Shown one piece after another: positions 20,701 to 28,838 of a stretch of DNA of 28,838 nucleotides; positions within the stretch are counted from its first letter, which is position 1; each line of letters opens with the position of its first letter. Origin of the DNA: Saccoglossus kowalevskii (Eukaryota; Hemichordata; Enteropneusta; Harrimaniidae). A program made the translations under genes and the position numbers. The DNA is taken from contig NW_003105102.1 of NCBI RefSeq assembly GCF_000003605.2, forward strand, positions 787,751 to 816,588, read 5' to 3'. Below the pieces are notes generated by a model. The model was not told the DNA's origin, did not search any database, and saw nothing but the letters and a program-made list of their open reading frames with translations.

Positions 20701-22796
20701 AGCTCTGCATGCACACTTTATTTGCACATATGAGCAGAATCTAGCCATTTTGTCTTGGAAAATACTCTTTAAGTTAAGGGGTACTTGAAAACAGTCTTCA
20801 AGTTAAGGAGTTATATATGTACTCGTCTAGTTGGTGCATGATGGTTTTTTGTTTCTTTACAATTAAAATATTAATGTATTGTTTTTAATTATTTTCTTTT
20901 TTTTTTTTATTATCATTTGTATGGATTATGGAAATAAAAAAAAATCGTAAGTTACTAAAAAAAATATTTGTTGGGTTCTATTCCAAGCGCATCAACATCA
21001 ACACTAAAATGTGGCAGTCAATGAGTAACCATAGTAACGCTTTGAACACCAACGTCAATTTTCGTCATCTCTCACAAAATAAAACTGCTTTATTTTTTGA
21101 AGAATTTGGATGAATTTCGAATTATGTCATTTTGTCCAAAATTATAGAAAAATGTCCCAAATATTGCAGCAAAATTTTGGTATGCAAATTCATGCAATTT
21201 GCAATTTAGTGTATCACATGATCACAAGGAGCATAAATGCATGATCCTGCAATTTTTTTTTTTTTTGGAAATTGGATTTTATTTACCTTGTAAACATTTT
21301 TTTTATGTTAAAGGCTTTACAAATGAAAAAGACACAACTCACAAAAGAACAGTATGAACAGATGATAGCCAATCACAAACAAGAAACGGAGTTAATGGAA
21401 TTAATCAGGTAAAAAAAAGTTAGCGATTTAATTCCTGTTATACAACATGATATATTGAGACTGATTAGTGTTGTAATTAATATAGACACTGGTGTCCCAT
21501 GATTCCATGGTGCAATCTAAGGGATTGAAATCTTCTACTTTAGCTGAAATATGTAATTGCTAATCCACTGATCTAATCTAAGCTAATCTACTGTAAATCC
21601 TCTAATTAATCCTCTATCTGCAACTATAGGAAGAAGGAGAAAAACAGACAACAGATAGCGTTGGAAGAAAAGATGAACCAACGGAGAATACGTAAAAAAA
21701 GAAAAGAGGCTGAGAAAAGGGAACAGGATTTGCTGCTTGCAGGACAGGTAAATAACCTTTTTCTGAAATGATGAACAGCTCCCTCTATGGTGGTTTCTTT
21801 TAATAATATTGTTTACATATCTCCACCCACCTGTATGATTGATCTGTTTTAATAACATCAGTTCTAACATGTGCAATATTTGGATTATAAATTTAGGTAT
21901 TCTGGTGTTTTATTTATTATTTCTTTCTCAACTCTCATAATAATGGTTGTTATTATATTTCCAAAATATTCATGAAATTAATTGTAGCTTCTTTGGTTGC
22001 TAGGTTACAGAGTTCAAACAAAGAGTTAGTAGACTCCCAGTTATTTGCAGTTTTAGGCAGGGATTTCACTATAACAACTAACTTCTGTTTTGTACCGAAC
22101 ATGTTAATGTCATATTATAGACATACAAGTTGCCTTCTAATGTTTACAAAATGTTGAAATCTGAAAACAAATTATACTCATACTGGACAACATAAAGTTT
22201 GTGATATTTTGTTATAATACATGAATGTACATTGCAAGACAACTCTGTGGCACAAAAACCAAAGATATCTATTAAATTTGTAAAAAAACTGATAATGTAT
22301 TAGAATCACATCTTCAATAGACATATAAACCAAATATCACACTTTTGTAAAATGAATAATTGAAATACTTAGAAACAAATCTAATTTATATAAGCATATA
22401 CATTACTAATAAAGAAAAAATGCGATATCTGGTCTTATGACTAATTGGTAATGAAAATTTACCCCTCTCTGTACAACATTTTGTTAATTTTAATGTATTT
22501 TTAATCATTTTGAATTTCATTTATAATTTTTAATATAATAGCCATAATTTCTCACAATCCCACAGTCAAGTCAGATGTGTTTTATGAAATGACAAAAGTT
22601 GACTTTAATGTTTAAAGGGTTAAAGGTCACTGGCTTGCACTCAATATAAACTAACATACCAACCATGAACTTGAATTTCTTTAATTACTAGTAGTAGTTG
22701 TTTTTTTCACTTTATGTAATATGTACACTTCTATCCTGCTATAATTTTCTTTAAAAGGCTTCTCAGTATCAGAGTACCAAAGGTAAATCCTCACAG
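14707..22796 (+). CDS. unrecognised protein with N-myristoylation-type start and basic coiled coil (six exons; 3' end not found)
   Basis: Exons: 14707-15090, 15404-15574, 18414-18551, 21314-21408, 21630-21747 and 22758-22796, each bounded by AG acceptors and GT donors (gtgagt, gttagt, gtaagg, gtaaaa, gtaaat, gtcagt). All phases agree, including the split AG|G between exons 4 and 5, giving 315 codons so far. The start atcATGG is favourable. The protein begins MGSGSTKG, matching the N-myristoylation consensus (Gly2, small residue at position 6, Lys7). Residues 10-120 are Thr/Ser/Lys-rich and probably disordered. Exon 2 reads RFDVSGSEFSTFLQDAAEM. Exon 3 is acidic (EDLEEDVIDEILG). Exons 4-5 (about residues 232-302) form a highly charged coiled coil, with QLTKEQYEQMIANHKQETE and RRIRKKRKEAEKREQDLL. 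I do not recognise the family. Membrane tethering via myristate is inferred. No stop codon is seen before the DIRS element. A minisatellite in intron 3 may add coding repeats. Confidence 0.75.
15700..16311 (+). repeat. internally repeated interspersed element, left part (intron 2)
   Basis: Phrases recur at 130-170-base intervals: gattcaagatggccga (15752), gattcaaaatggccaa (16030) and tttcaaaatggctgac (16192). With them recur tggccattttgttttaatg, atggattttgttcaaact and gactgattatgttca. The family also occurs near 6767-6950, and it resumes at 17642 after an intervening transposon. Confidence 0.7.
16480..16854 (-). pseudogene. HIRAN-like domain fragment inside the TIR transposon
   Basis: A 124-residue minus-strand frame has the pattern FHDRNAIPVMKGGKKVGSLQ, then HDIAKLLAPVMD, and later YCNIGFIVEGAKVEQVRHLL. 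HIRAN domains (as in HLTF/Rad5) show D.(N/D)A(I/V).V...G..(V/I)G.(L/V)...(I/L)...L.P.(L/M)D, and HLTF continues with a beta strand and a helix near the same place. HIRAN binds 3' ends of single-stranded DNA. No helicase or RING sequence follows. The frame starts at an internal ATG and ends at a stop, with no intron or promoter visible, so it is probably a captured fragment or part of an unknown transposon protein. Assignment is by motif recall only. Confidence 0.4.
17109..17150 (+). pseudogene. possible C-terminal tail of a pogo-like transposase
   Basis: The frame reads QDFEGFDFDEDGD then TAA. Acidic tails with DFEGF-type motifs are common at the C-terminus of pogo/Tigger-type DDE transposases. 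This fits the TA target site and the terminal repeats. An in-frame TGA lies just upstream, so nothing more of the protein survives in this frame. Short and low-complexity, hence tentative. Confidence 0.3.
17642..17740 (+). repeat. interspersed element, right part after the transposon insertion
   Basis: Directly after the right TA, the phrase tattcaaaatagccgactgg and ggccattttgttttaat continue the repeat family of 15700-16311. The two parts are one older repeat split by the 16314-17639 element. Confidence 0.6.
17741..18413 (+). other. remainder of intron 2
   Basis: AT-rich with no extra exon that joins in phase. Overlapping open frames on both strands at 17948-18247 have no recognisable family. 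The acceptor for exon 3 is ttgacag at 18407-18413. Confidence 0.5.
18663..19994 (+). repeat. 33-bp minisatellite, 39 full copies; + strand reads as an 11-residue peptide repeat
   Basis: From 18696 there are 39 consecutive 33-base units with no insertion or deletion (unit 40 breaks off at 19983). The consensus starts ggctctgaaagtacccaggc. The period is a multiple of three, so frames stay in register. In one + frame the unit reads GSESTQASTRP (or ASSRP), and that frame is open from 18594 to a TAG at 19371-19373 in unit 21, with no ATG. Two other sets of open frames (a + strand HQPGQALKVPR type and a minus strand MPGYFQSLAW type) are probably by-products. Higher-order structure exists: units 11-14 recur as 15-18. 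The array sits in intron 3, between the phase-0 exons 18414-18551 and 21314-21408. The only phase-matching acceptor in the few units checked is cccag at 18676-18680, which has a weak pyrimidine tract, so its coding status is unresolved. Confidence 0.95.
19995..21313 (+). other. rest of intron 3
   Basis: AT-rich, with a short (ATT)n tract at about 20356-20378 and several T homopolymers before the acceptor (ttatgttaaag, 21303-21313). No further exon recognised. Confidence 0.5.
21748..22757 (+). other. intron 5
   Basis: AT-rich, between donor gtaaat and acceptor ctttaaaag. It contains no exon that can be supported. Open frames near 21972-22157 are unrelated to any family I know. Confidence 0.5.
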
Positions 22797-23456
22797 GTCA
22801 GTATATTGTCAACATTGTATTGTAAACTGTTTTAATTTTGCGAGAGATGATTTTGCGAGTCAGCGAAAATCAAGAAATTTTACTCTGTTCTCAAAACAAC
22901 ACAAAGTCACAGTGACTTTTGTACAATTTTTTCCTCAAAAATGTTATTAAATCATTAAATTGTAAAAATTAATCAGTTTACAGTATAGTACAGTATTAGT
23001 TTGTCAGTATTCTTGCTAAGTGGCTCTTCAATCAAAGACATATCACCAATGGTACATGCCTTTCATACTGAAAAACTCATTCTAACATTGTGCAACTTAA
23101 AATTGAATTTTTTGTAACTAATCATATTAACACTATATTGTACATCATTACATATAACATCTGTACTACTATACGTGCAGTAGTACATTATTTAGTATTT
23201 AATTTACATTATTAAAAATAACATGGTGTACCCATGTTTGGGTTACACTGGTACGCTTCATTACTGACAATAACTTCCATATTTGTCAGGATAAGTTTAT
23301 GGGGGCTTTTATTTTACTTCACAGCAAATATAAGAAAAAAGTCTTTGTAATATCTTCTTAATATTCGATCACAAAAACAACAATTCACTACGTTCAATTA
23401 CCCACCATAGACTCCAGTCAGTCAAAATGACTATTTTGAACTGTAGGCATTAATCC
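22797..23456 (+). other. intron or flank between the last visible exon and the DIRS element
   Basis: Starts at the donor gtcagt after exon 6. AT-rich, with no convincing exon or stop codon for the upstream gene. Sequence composition changes sharply to GC-rich after about 23457. Confidence 0.45.
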
Positions 23457-23482
23457 GCGATTCTGCCGGTGACAGAGAGATA

Positions 23483-23520
23483 GAATCTAGGTCAGGGGAA
23501 GCCCCATGACCCCAAGATTC
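23483..23520. repeat. hairpin near the left end of the DIRS-like element
   Basis: GGTCAGGGG, a 3-base loop (aag), then CCCC-A-TGACC (23490-23511) forms a stem with one bulged base. Outer arms GAATCT (23483-23488) and AGATTC (23515-23520) extend it. DIRS ends carry inverted terminal sequences, so this may belong to the element's terminus. Confidence 0.6.
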
Positions 23521-24479
23521 TCTTTCTCTTACGTCACAAACCACGTGACCGAGCCCATATGGCGGTGTCATCAGGGCTGGATATCCACTCTTTCTTTATC
23601 TCCGCATCGACGGGGATGAAGTTTTAGTGGCTCGGCTGGATCGCTTGCTTTTTTTCCTGTCCGGGTTTCTAGCTTGGGTTGTTGCCGCTGCACGGCATTT
23701 GACATTGTAGCTGGTAGGATAAGTTTTCCTTGTCATTTTTACCCTCGTGTCGTTTTCCCCTTTGTGTGTAGTAATTTTACAAAAAAGAAATTAAAACCCG
23801 GTGCCACTACGTAACCACTTGTTAATTTCGCAGCGGCACCTTTTACAACTGTATTTCGTTTTTCCCTCATGCATGTCGTCTTTTATTTACAATGTATTTA
23901 GCAATGTATAGATGTAATGACAGCACCAGGGCTCGCTGCCATTTTTTTTTTGGTCTCCTCGTGTTTCGAGTCGACTGTGCAGTGGTTATATACAGAATTT
24001 ACCAGCATAGAACCCGCATCCGAGATACTTTGTCGTAGCTGCATGCAGGGTTTTTGCCATGAAGGTGTGTGTTTTTCACTGGAGTTCTAAGGCCTGGGAT
24101 TTTTATTTCCGAGCCATCAAAATCGCTGAGACTGACCGCGTCGCTCGTTTCTTCACAGCAAGGTCGCGCGACCAGTAAACAAATTGGTTAAAGTGAGTTG
24201 CGTATATGGCATGAGTGGAAAGTACTCACACTTGGCTACCGGTGCTTCATGTACCGAGTTGGAGGCCTGATGGTGGAGGTACCAATATTTTTCTTGGTCT
24301 CCCCCGCTGATCGGAGGGCATCCTCACAGTCTGTTTTTTCAGGCGGTGGTTTACCGGATTTTACCGGCTGCAGTGAGGCTGTGCCCCTGGATGCTTTCCT
24401 CCTATGGGGCCCATTGCGGGTCCCTGTGTGGACCCTTCCTCCCATGGCACCGGGTTTGCCTCCGAGTTGAGGGCTTTGG

Positions 24480-25863
24480 TTGAAGGACTGTCGAGGCAAT
24501 TGCGTCCTTGGCAGGCCGGGTAGAACAGACGCAGTCGGAGCAAGCTGTCTCCACTGCGGCCCCTTGGTGGGCAAGCAGGAAGAAACACGAAAACATGTTT
24601 GCATTAAAACACGTCTCTTCCAGGGAACCCCCGTTCCCAGCCGCGACTCTCCCATTAATTTTGGGTGAGGCCGAGGCTCAGGCTAATTGCACCAGGCCTT
24701 TGGAGCCTCGGGCACTGAATGCCAACGGGGTGCTAGTAGCCAAGCCTCCGATTTTGGGGCAGGGCTTTCAGGGCAGGGCACACGTTGACCCACCCTACTT
24801 TCAGCCAGCTACGGTTCGTCACGCGATAACGGTACAGCGGTAACGAATTTATCCGCTGTGGTTTTTGACTTCCTTCTTACCAACCCACGGGCATCCCCAG
24901 AGGGAACCGACCCTGTCATGAGACGCACAGTCGAACACGCTCCCTCTCACATATTTAAAGTGAAAGGAGACTCAGTTCGCTTGTGTCGGATACAGCCGGT
25001 ACTCCGGGCGGCCCCTCAGAATTTTCCATATGTAATGACTCGGTGAGCCACGCTTTTGGGGTGATGCGGAGTATCATCGATCCCAGTGATGCAATGTAAA
25101 TACCCCCACCCTTGATCCTAAGGTGACCACCTAAGGTTGCTTCAACGCTTATGGAATCACAGGCGCCGGGATTCAAAGCAACCCCGCCGGCGCGTCTCTC
25201 CCTGTCCGTTCGAGTGCGGAGTGAGGCGCAGGGCACACAAACGTTGTTGATGGACGGACGTTGGTCAGCCGCAGAGAACGTAACGCTTAAGGCCCCCGGG
25301 AGAGGAAAACATTAGGCAACACTTCCCACTGGACCAAACGCTACCTGGTCGATTAGGTTTCGGAATCAGACCCCATAGTGTGGGATGAGACCAAAATGCC
25401 CCCAACTGGATCCCAAGACTCCTTCCCCATGAATTTCCATTTGGCAATTTCCAGGCAAAGGGGGACAGCCGCGTTCCATGGGCGTTCTTGCCAGCTCAAT
25501 TGGAGATGACCCATCCAGCCCTGAGGGCAGAGTTGCTTGAGCGCAATATTGTGCACGCCCAGGACTCTGGAGACCTCGGAGGCAGAACGCACCAGCCTCC
25601 TAGATCAGACGACACTTTTACAGGTGGCCCACCACACATCTACGTGCAACATCCCCTAGTGCCACCTGACTTTCTTGGCCGGGGCCACTACTGTGCTACG
25701 AGACGCGGCCTCATGTGTTCGGCAAGTGGCCAGGTCACAACTTAGTGACTACTTCAGGCCTTGGGGAACTCACCTCATGGAAGAACAGAGCACCCCCCCC
25801 CCCTTCGCAACTGTCGAACCCATGGCCACTTATCCCCGTCATACACAGATTGCGCCGGTGTAG
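24480..25863 (+). pseudogene. gag-like ORF1 region of the DIRS-like element
   Basis: Broken frames precede the reverse transcriptase. Pieces such as GLSRQLRPWQAGRVEQTQ-like sequence (24480-24560), LRAELLERNIVHAQDSGDLG (about 25515-25575) and TTVLRDAASCVRQVARSQLS (about 25684-25743) fit the helical, Leu/Arg-rich structural protein found at this place in DIRS elements. They occur in different frames with many stops between. Assignment depends mainly on position and on recall of DIRS ORF1 proteins. Confidence 0.5.
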
Positions 25864-25999
25864 TCCGGTTTGGAGACAGTGGGTGACCGGTCCCTGGATC
25901 TTTCCAGGTGGTGACACCCTGTTACGGGATACCGCTGAAATCTCCATCTCCCCCGTCAGTGTCTCCCCTGTTGGGCACTGCCAGGGGACTCCCGTAAGA

Positions 26000-26600
26000 A
26001 GCAATCAGACAGGAAGTAGCAGTTTGCTGGGAAAAGGCGCCATACACAGGGTACATCAGCCGGAACCAAGTCCAGGCTTCTACCCAAAATGTGTTCGTAG
26101 TACCAAATCTACAAGTGGCGGGCGTCCAGTTCTGGATCTAGGCAGACCGAATCAGTATGTGCTCCTCGATCGGTTCCACATGGAGACACCATTCAGGGTT
26201 CTTCTCTCCATCCACCGTTTCGACTGGCTAGCACCACTAGACTTAAGCTGGGCCTACCTACACATACTGATGCACCCAGCGAGTTGCCATCTCCTTTGAA
26301 TCGTCCAGCTGGGCCAAGTATTCGAATTTCGGGTGCCCCCCGTTTGGGTTATGCACAGCGCCCTACGTGTTCACCAGCGTGAAACAGGTAGTGCTGCTGC
26401 TTCACCAAATGTCGGTACACCTCAATCCGTACCTAGACTACTGGTTACTACACAACCCAGACAAGGGGTTAATAGCCAAACACATCAGGCTAACACAGGA
26501 TTTACTTCACCAGTTAGGCTCGTTAGTAAATCGACAAGTCCCATCTCGACCCGACGCGCAGTTGGTATCCCTGGGCATGGAGTTTGACACAGAGGTATAG
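26000..26600 (+). pseudogene. reverse transcriptase of the DIRS-like element, inactivated
   Basis: Recognisable blocks are LLGKGAIHRVHQPEPSPGFY, RPVLDLGRPNQYVLLDRFHM, the first catalytic region LDLSWAYLHILMHPAS, then, after a TGA at 26297-26299 and a frame change in a C-rich run (about 26335), APYVFTSVKQVVLLLHQMS and NPYLDYWLLH. DIRS reverse transcriptases have YLDDW at the last block. Here it is YLDYW, so one catalytic aspartate is replaced. The domain cannot be active. Confidence 0.85.
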
Positions 26601-26895
26601 CTATTTCAAGCGTGTTGCTTAGCGCTAAGCAGCCTAGCCGAACGCCTAGTCAGCGTTCCCTCAGTGTCCCTCTGAGAACTAATGTGGATTATCGGAATGA
26701 TGACCTCCGTTCGAAGGGTGGTTCCCCAGGCACTACGCAGCCGCCCGGTGCAACGCTTGTTGTTACAACGCCAAGCTCTCCTATGGGAACCAGATAGGCG
26801 GGTTTTGATCTCGGACCAAGTAAAGGAAGCCCTGCCTTAGTGGTCGTCACTGGCCAACCTCGGACAGGGGGGGCCCCCTTGGACCCGCTCGCTGC

Positions 26896-27470
26896 AGGTA
26901 TGACTCTGGTAACAGATGCCTCCCCCCAAAGAATATGGCTCTCGCATTAGTTTCGGGACCACCATATCAACCGGCTCAAACTGAAAGCAGTGTACTTAGC
27001 ACTACCACACTTTCTACCCGTAATTCGAGACCACAGAGTCCTGCTCCGCACAGACAACGCAGCGGTGGTCTCCTTCAAGAAAGAGGGGGGACGCATTCCC
27101 CATCGTTGTCAGTCCTAGCGGAGCAAATCCTTCTTTGGTGCCTGGAATACAATGTGGAGCTAATCGCACACCACCTCACCAGGGGTGAGGAACAGTCTGG
27201 CAACGCCCTTTCAGGGCGGCTCCATCTTCAGAACACAGAGTGGCTGATACCCCAGTGGGTAGCCTCCAGGCTGTTTCGGCTGTGGGACGGTCCAAGGTTA
27301 GACCGGTTTGCCGCACCCCGAAACACCAAGCTCCTGACGTACGTAACACTCCTGCTGACTCCAGGAGCCTGGGCCAGGGTCAATTTGCTAACCCCGTGAA
27401 CCCACTAAGTTGTGTATGCCTTTCCTCCCTTTCTGCTAGTTCACCAGGCACTGGAGAAAACTTTGACAGG
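26896..27470 (+). pseudogene. RNase H domain of the DIRS-like element, inactivated
   Basis: Blocks in order: GMTLVTDASPQRIWLSH (then a TAG), INRLKLKAVYLALPHFLPVI, VLLRTDNAAVVSFKKEGG, LAEQILLWCLEYNVELIAHH, TEWLIPQWVASRLFRLWDGP and, in another frame, YAFPPFLLVHQALEK. This is the usual RNase H plus connecting segment of DIRS polyproteins. The TDAS and RTDN aspartates are retained, but the domain spans more than one frame. Confidence 0.75.
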
Positions 27471-27641
27471 TGCACACCTGCATATTATTATTGGTCGCAC
27501 CCAATTAGCCAAACAAGGCCTAGTTTCCACTTCTGTCGGAAATGCTAGTCGAAACACCAGTAGTGCTTCCGGACTTACCGGACCTGCCGTCCCAACCAGA
27601 CGGCGCACTACCAACGAGCCCAGCAGGTATCTCTTGCACAC

Positions 27642-28640
27642 ATGGAGGCTCTCAGTAGACCCGCACATACGAAAGCCTTATCTGAGCGGGCTGCCAACGT
27701 CCTAGCCAGGGCGAACAGGGATTCCACCAACGCGGCCTACATTTCTAGGCTGCGAGCATACACTGATTGGTGTAGCGAAAGGGAGATTGATCCATACCAT
27801 CCCTCTATTGGCCAGGTAGCAAGCTCCTTCGTCTACCTGTTTGACAAAGTGGGTTTGTCCTACGCAGCGATCGTTGGCTACAGGTAGGCCTTGTCCCCCC
27901 ACCATTGAAAACATACAGGAACAACATTAGCCAATTGTCCTATTATTAGGAGACTATTTACTGCTTTCCAGACAACATACAAGGGAACCGCCCAACTGGG
28001 ACTTATCGGCTGTGTTGTCTGCTCTAAGCAGACCGCCCTTTAAGCCTCTCCGATCTGCACCACTCAAATTTTTGACGTGGAAAATAGTCTTCCTACTGGC
28101 CCTCGCCTCACATAGGTGTCGACCAGAGCTGGGAGCATTGTCCTTCTCGGATGATGTACCGCCGTTATGGACAATCAAGTTGTGCTAAAGACACGATCCT
28201 CACCCGATTGTCATCCCCCAGCTGTCAAATTTTGTCTGCCCGGAGGGTTAGGAGGAATTGCTTCTCTGCCCGGTTCGAGCACGGAGTTGCCACGAAACCG
28301 TACTAAGGATTCGGGATGGGGTGCCAGGCACATATATTTGTGGCCCAGGCAGGCAGGATAGGCCGGCCTCCCCAACTTCCATAACCAGGTGGTTTACTGT
28401 GACTGTATTAGAGGTCTATAACACTTTAACTGCCTTGACACAGAGCTTGCAGAGGTCTGTGTGATTGCTAACTCACTAGTGCTAGCGTCAGCCCCCCCCC
28501 CCAGCACACATGGAGGGCAGGTTTCTGGAGAACGCAGAACGTCTTTATCAACTACCACCTAAGAGACACCAAATCCATTGAAAAGGGTCTCTCCAGGTTG
28601 GGTCCCGTCGTAGCGGGTCAGTCTTGGTTTGCTGACCCAG
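27642..28640 (+). pseudogene. tyrosine recombinase of the DIRS-like element, inactivated
   Basis: The N-terminal DNA-binding part is open at 27642-27887 (LSERAANVLARANRDSTNAA, then YTDWCSEREIDPYHPSIGQV). After a stop and frame change comes LRSAPLKFLTWKIVFLLALA followed by SHRCRPELGALSFSDD (about 28045-28160), which carries the first catalytic arginine region (R.(S/P)EL). Near 28505-28570 GFWRTQNVFINYHLRD matches the C-terminal segment around the nucleophilic tyrosine. The middle (H..R) region is scrambled by stops and frameshifts. The family is clear, the protein is dead. Confidence 0.75.
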
Positions 28641-28838
28641 CCCGAATGTCTGCAAGGGTCCCTGCGCATAGGCAATAAGTCAGTCTCGGCATTTTATGCG
28701 GACAAATTTCTCTACCGTCAGCACTCCCTGGAAGCTCCCAGGTCCAGCTTTGCAGCCTATGCCCTCATGCAAAATTGTTTCGGCCTTTACTTCGAAAGCT
28801 TACTACCCCCCAGAATTGGGTTGGGGTCTAGCTTTCTC

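Larger units (their letters stand above)
23457..28838 (+). mobile_element. decayed DIRS-like (tyrosine recombinase) retrotransposon, right end beyond the window
   Basis: A GC-rich block about 5.4 kb long with, in order, a long leader, gag-like sequence, reverse transcriptase, RNase H and a tyrosine recombinase. This is the order of DIRS-type retrotransposons, which integrate with a recombinase instead of an integrase and lack ordinary LTRs. Every domain is broken by stops or frameshifts, so the copy is dead. The left edge is set by composition and by a hairpin at 23483-23520. The final bases (ttggggtctagctttctc) vaguely recall the left-end sequence (cccaagattctctttctc), suggesting the right terminal region begins here, but its end is not visible. 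DIRS versus Ngaro cannot be settled without both termini. Confidence 0.85.

Noticed and set aside
24236-24655. 139-codon minus-strand frame in the GC-rich block
   Set aside because: Antisense to the gag-like region of the DIRS element. GC-rich sequence has few stops, and no family resemblance is seen.
1-28838. CRISPR array, bacterial operon or phage system
   Set aside because: Introns, polyadenylation signal, eIF4G and retrotransposons show animal nuclear DNA. The 33-bp array has no spacers.

Overview
The window is animal (metazoan) nuclear DNA. It has short coding exons with GT-AG introns, AT-rich non-coding sequence, and dense remains of transposable elements. DIRS-type and 2A-bearing non-LTR retrotransposon relics, plus short inverted-repeat elements, suggest a marine invertebrate (deuterostome or lophotrochozoan). 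The species cannot be named from sequence alone.

Layout: (1) 1-2456 holds the last three coding exons of an eIF4G translation initiation factor gene on the + strand, encoding the C-terminal W2/HEAT domain, with stop codon and polyadenylation signal. Its introns hold a 2A-like retrotransposon peptide relic (208-282) and a TTAA-flanked MITE (1242-1388). (2) 2457-12400 is intergenic and mostly AT-rich. It contains a second MITE of the same type (8334-8445), a decayed tandem repeat, a TA microsatellite with an attached repeat, the 3' end of a non-LTR retrotransposon and further reverse transcriptase scraps. (3) 12400-22796 appears to be one + strand gene: a possible non-coding first exon with a YY1-like AAGATGGCG element, then six phase-compatible coding exons. 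They encode an unrecognised protein with an N-myristoylation-type start, a disordered N-terminal half and a basic coiled coil. The gene is incomplete at its 3' side. Its introns contain an exact 100-bp tandem duplication, an interspersed repeat split by a 1.3-kb TIR element carrying an antisense HIRAN-like fragment, and a 39-copy, 33-bp minisatellite whose + strand also reads as an 11-residue peptide repeat. (4) From about 23457 to the window end is a GC-richer, decayed DIRS-like tyrosine-recombinase retrotransposon (gag-like, RT, RNase H, recombinase order, + strand), broken by stops and frameshifts and with a changed residue in the RT catalytic box.

The two host genes share a strand but show no obvious functional link. 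Nothing here is a prokaryotic operon or CRISPR system. The most interesting items are the coding-compatible minisatellite in the unrecognised gene, the HIRAN-like fragment inside a TIR transposon, the 2A-like relic and the pair of TTAA MITEs.
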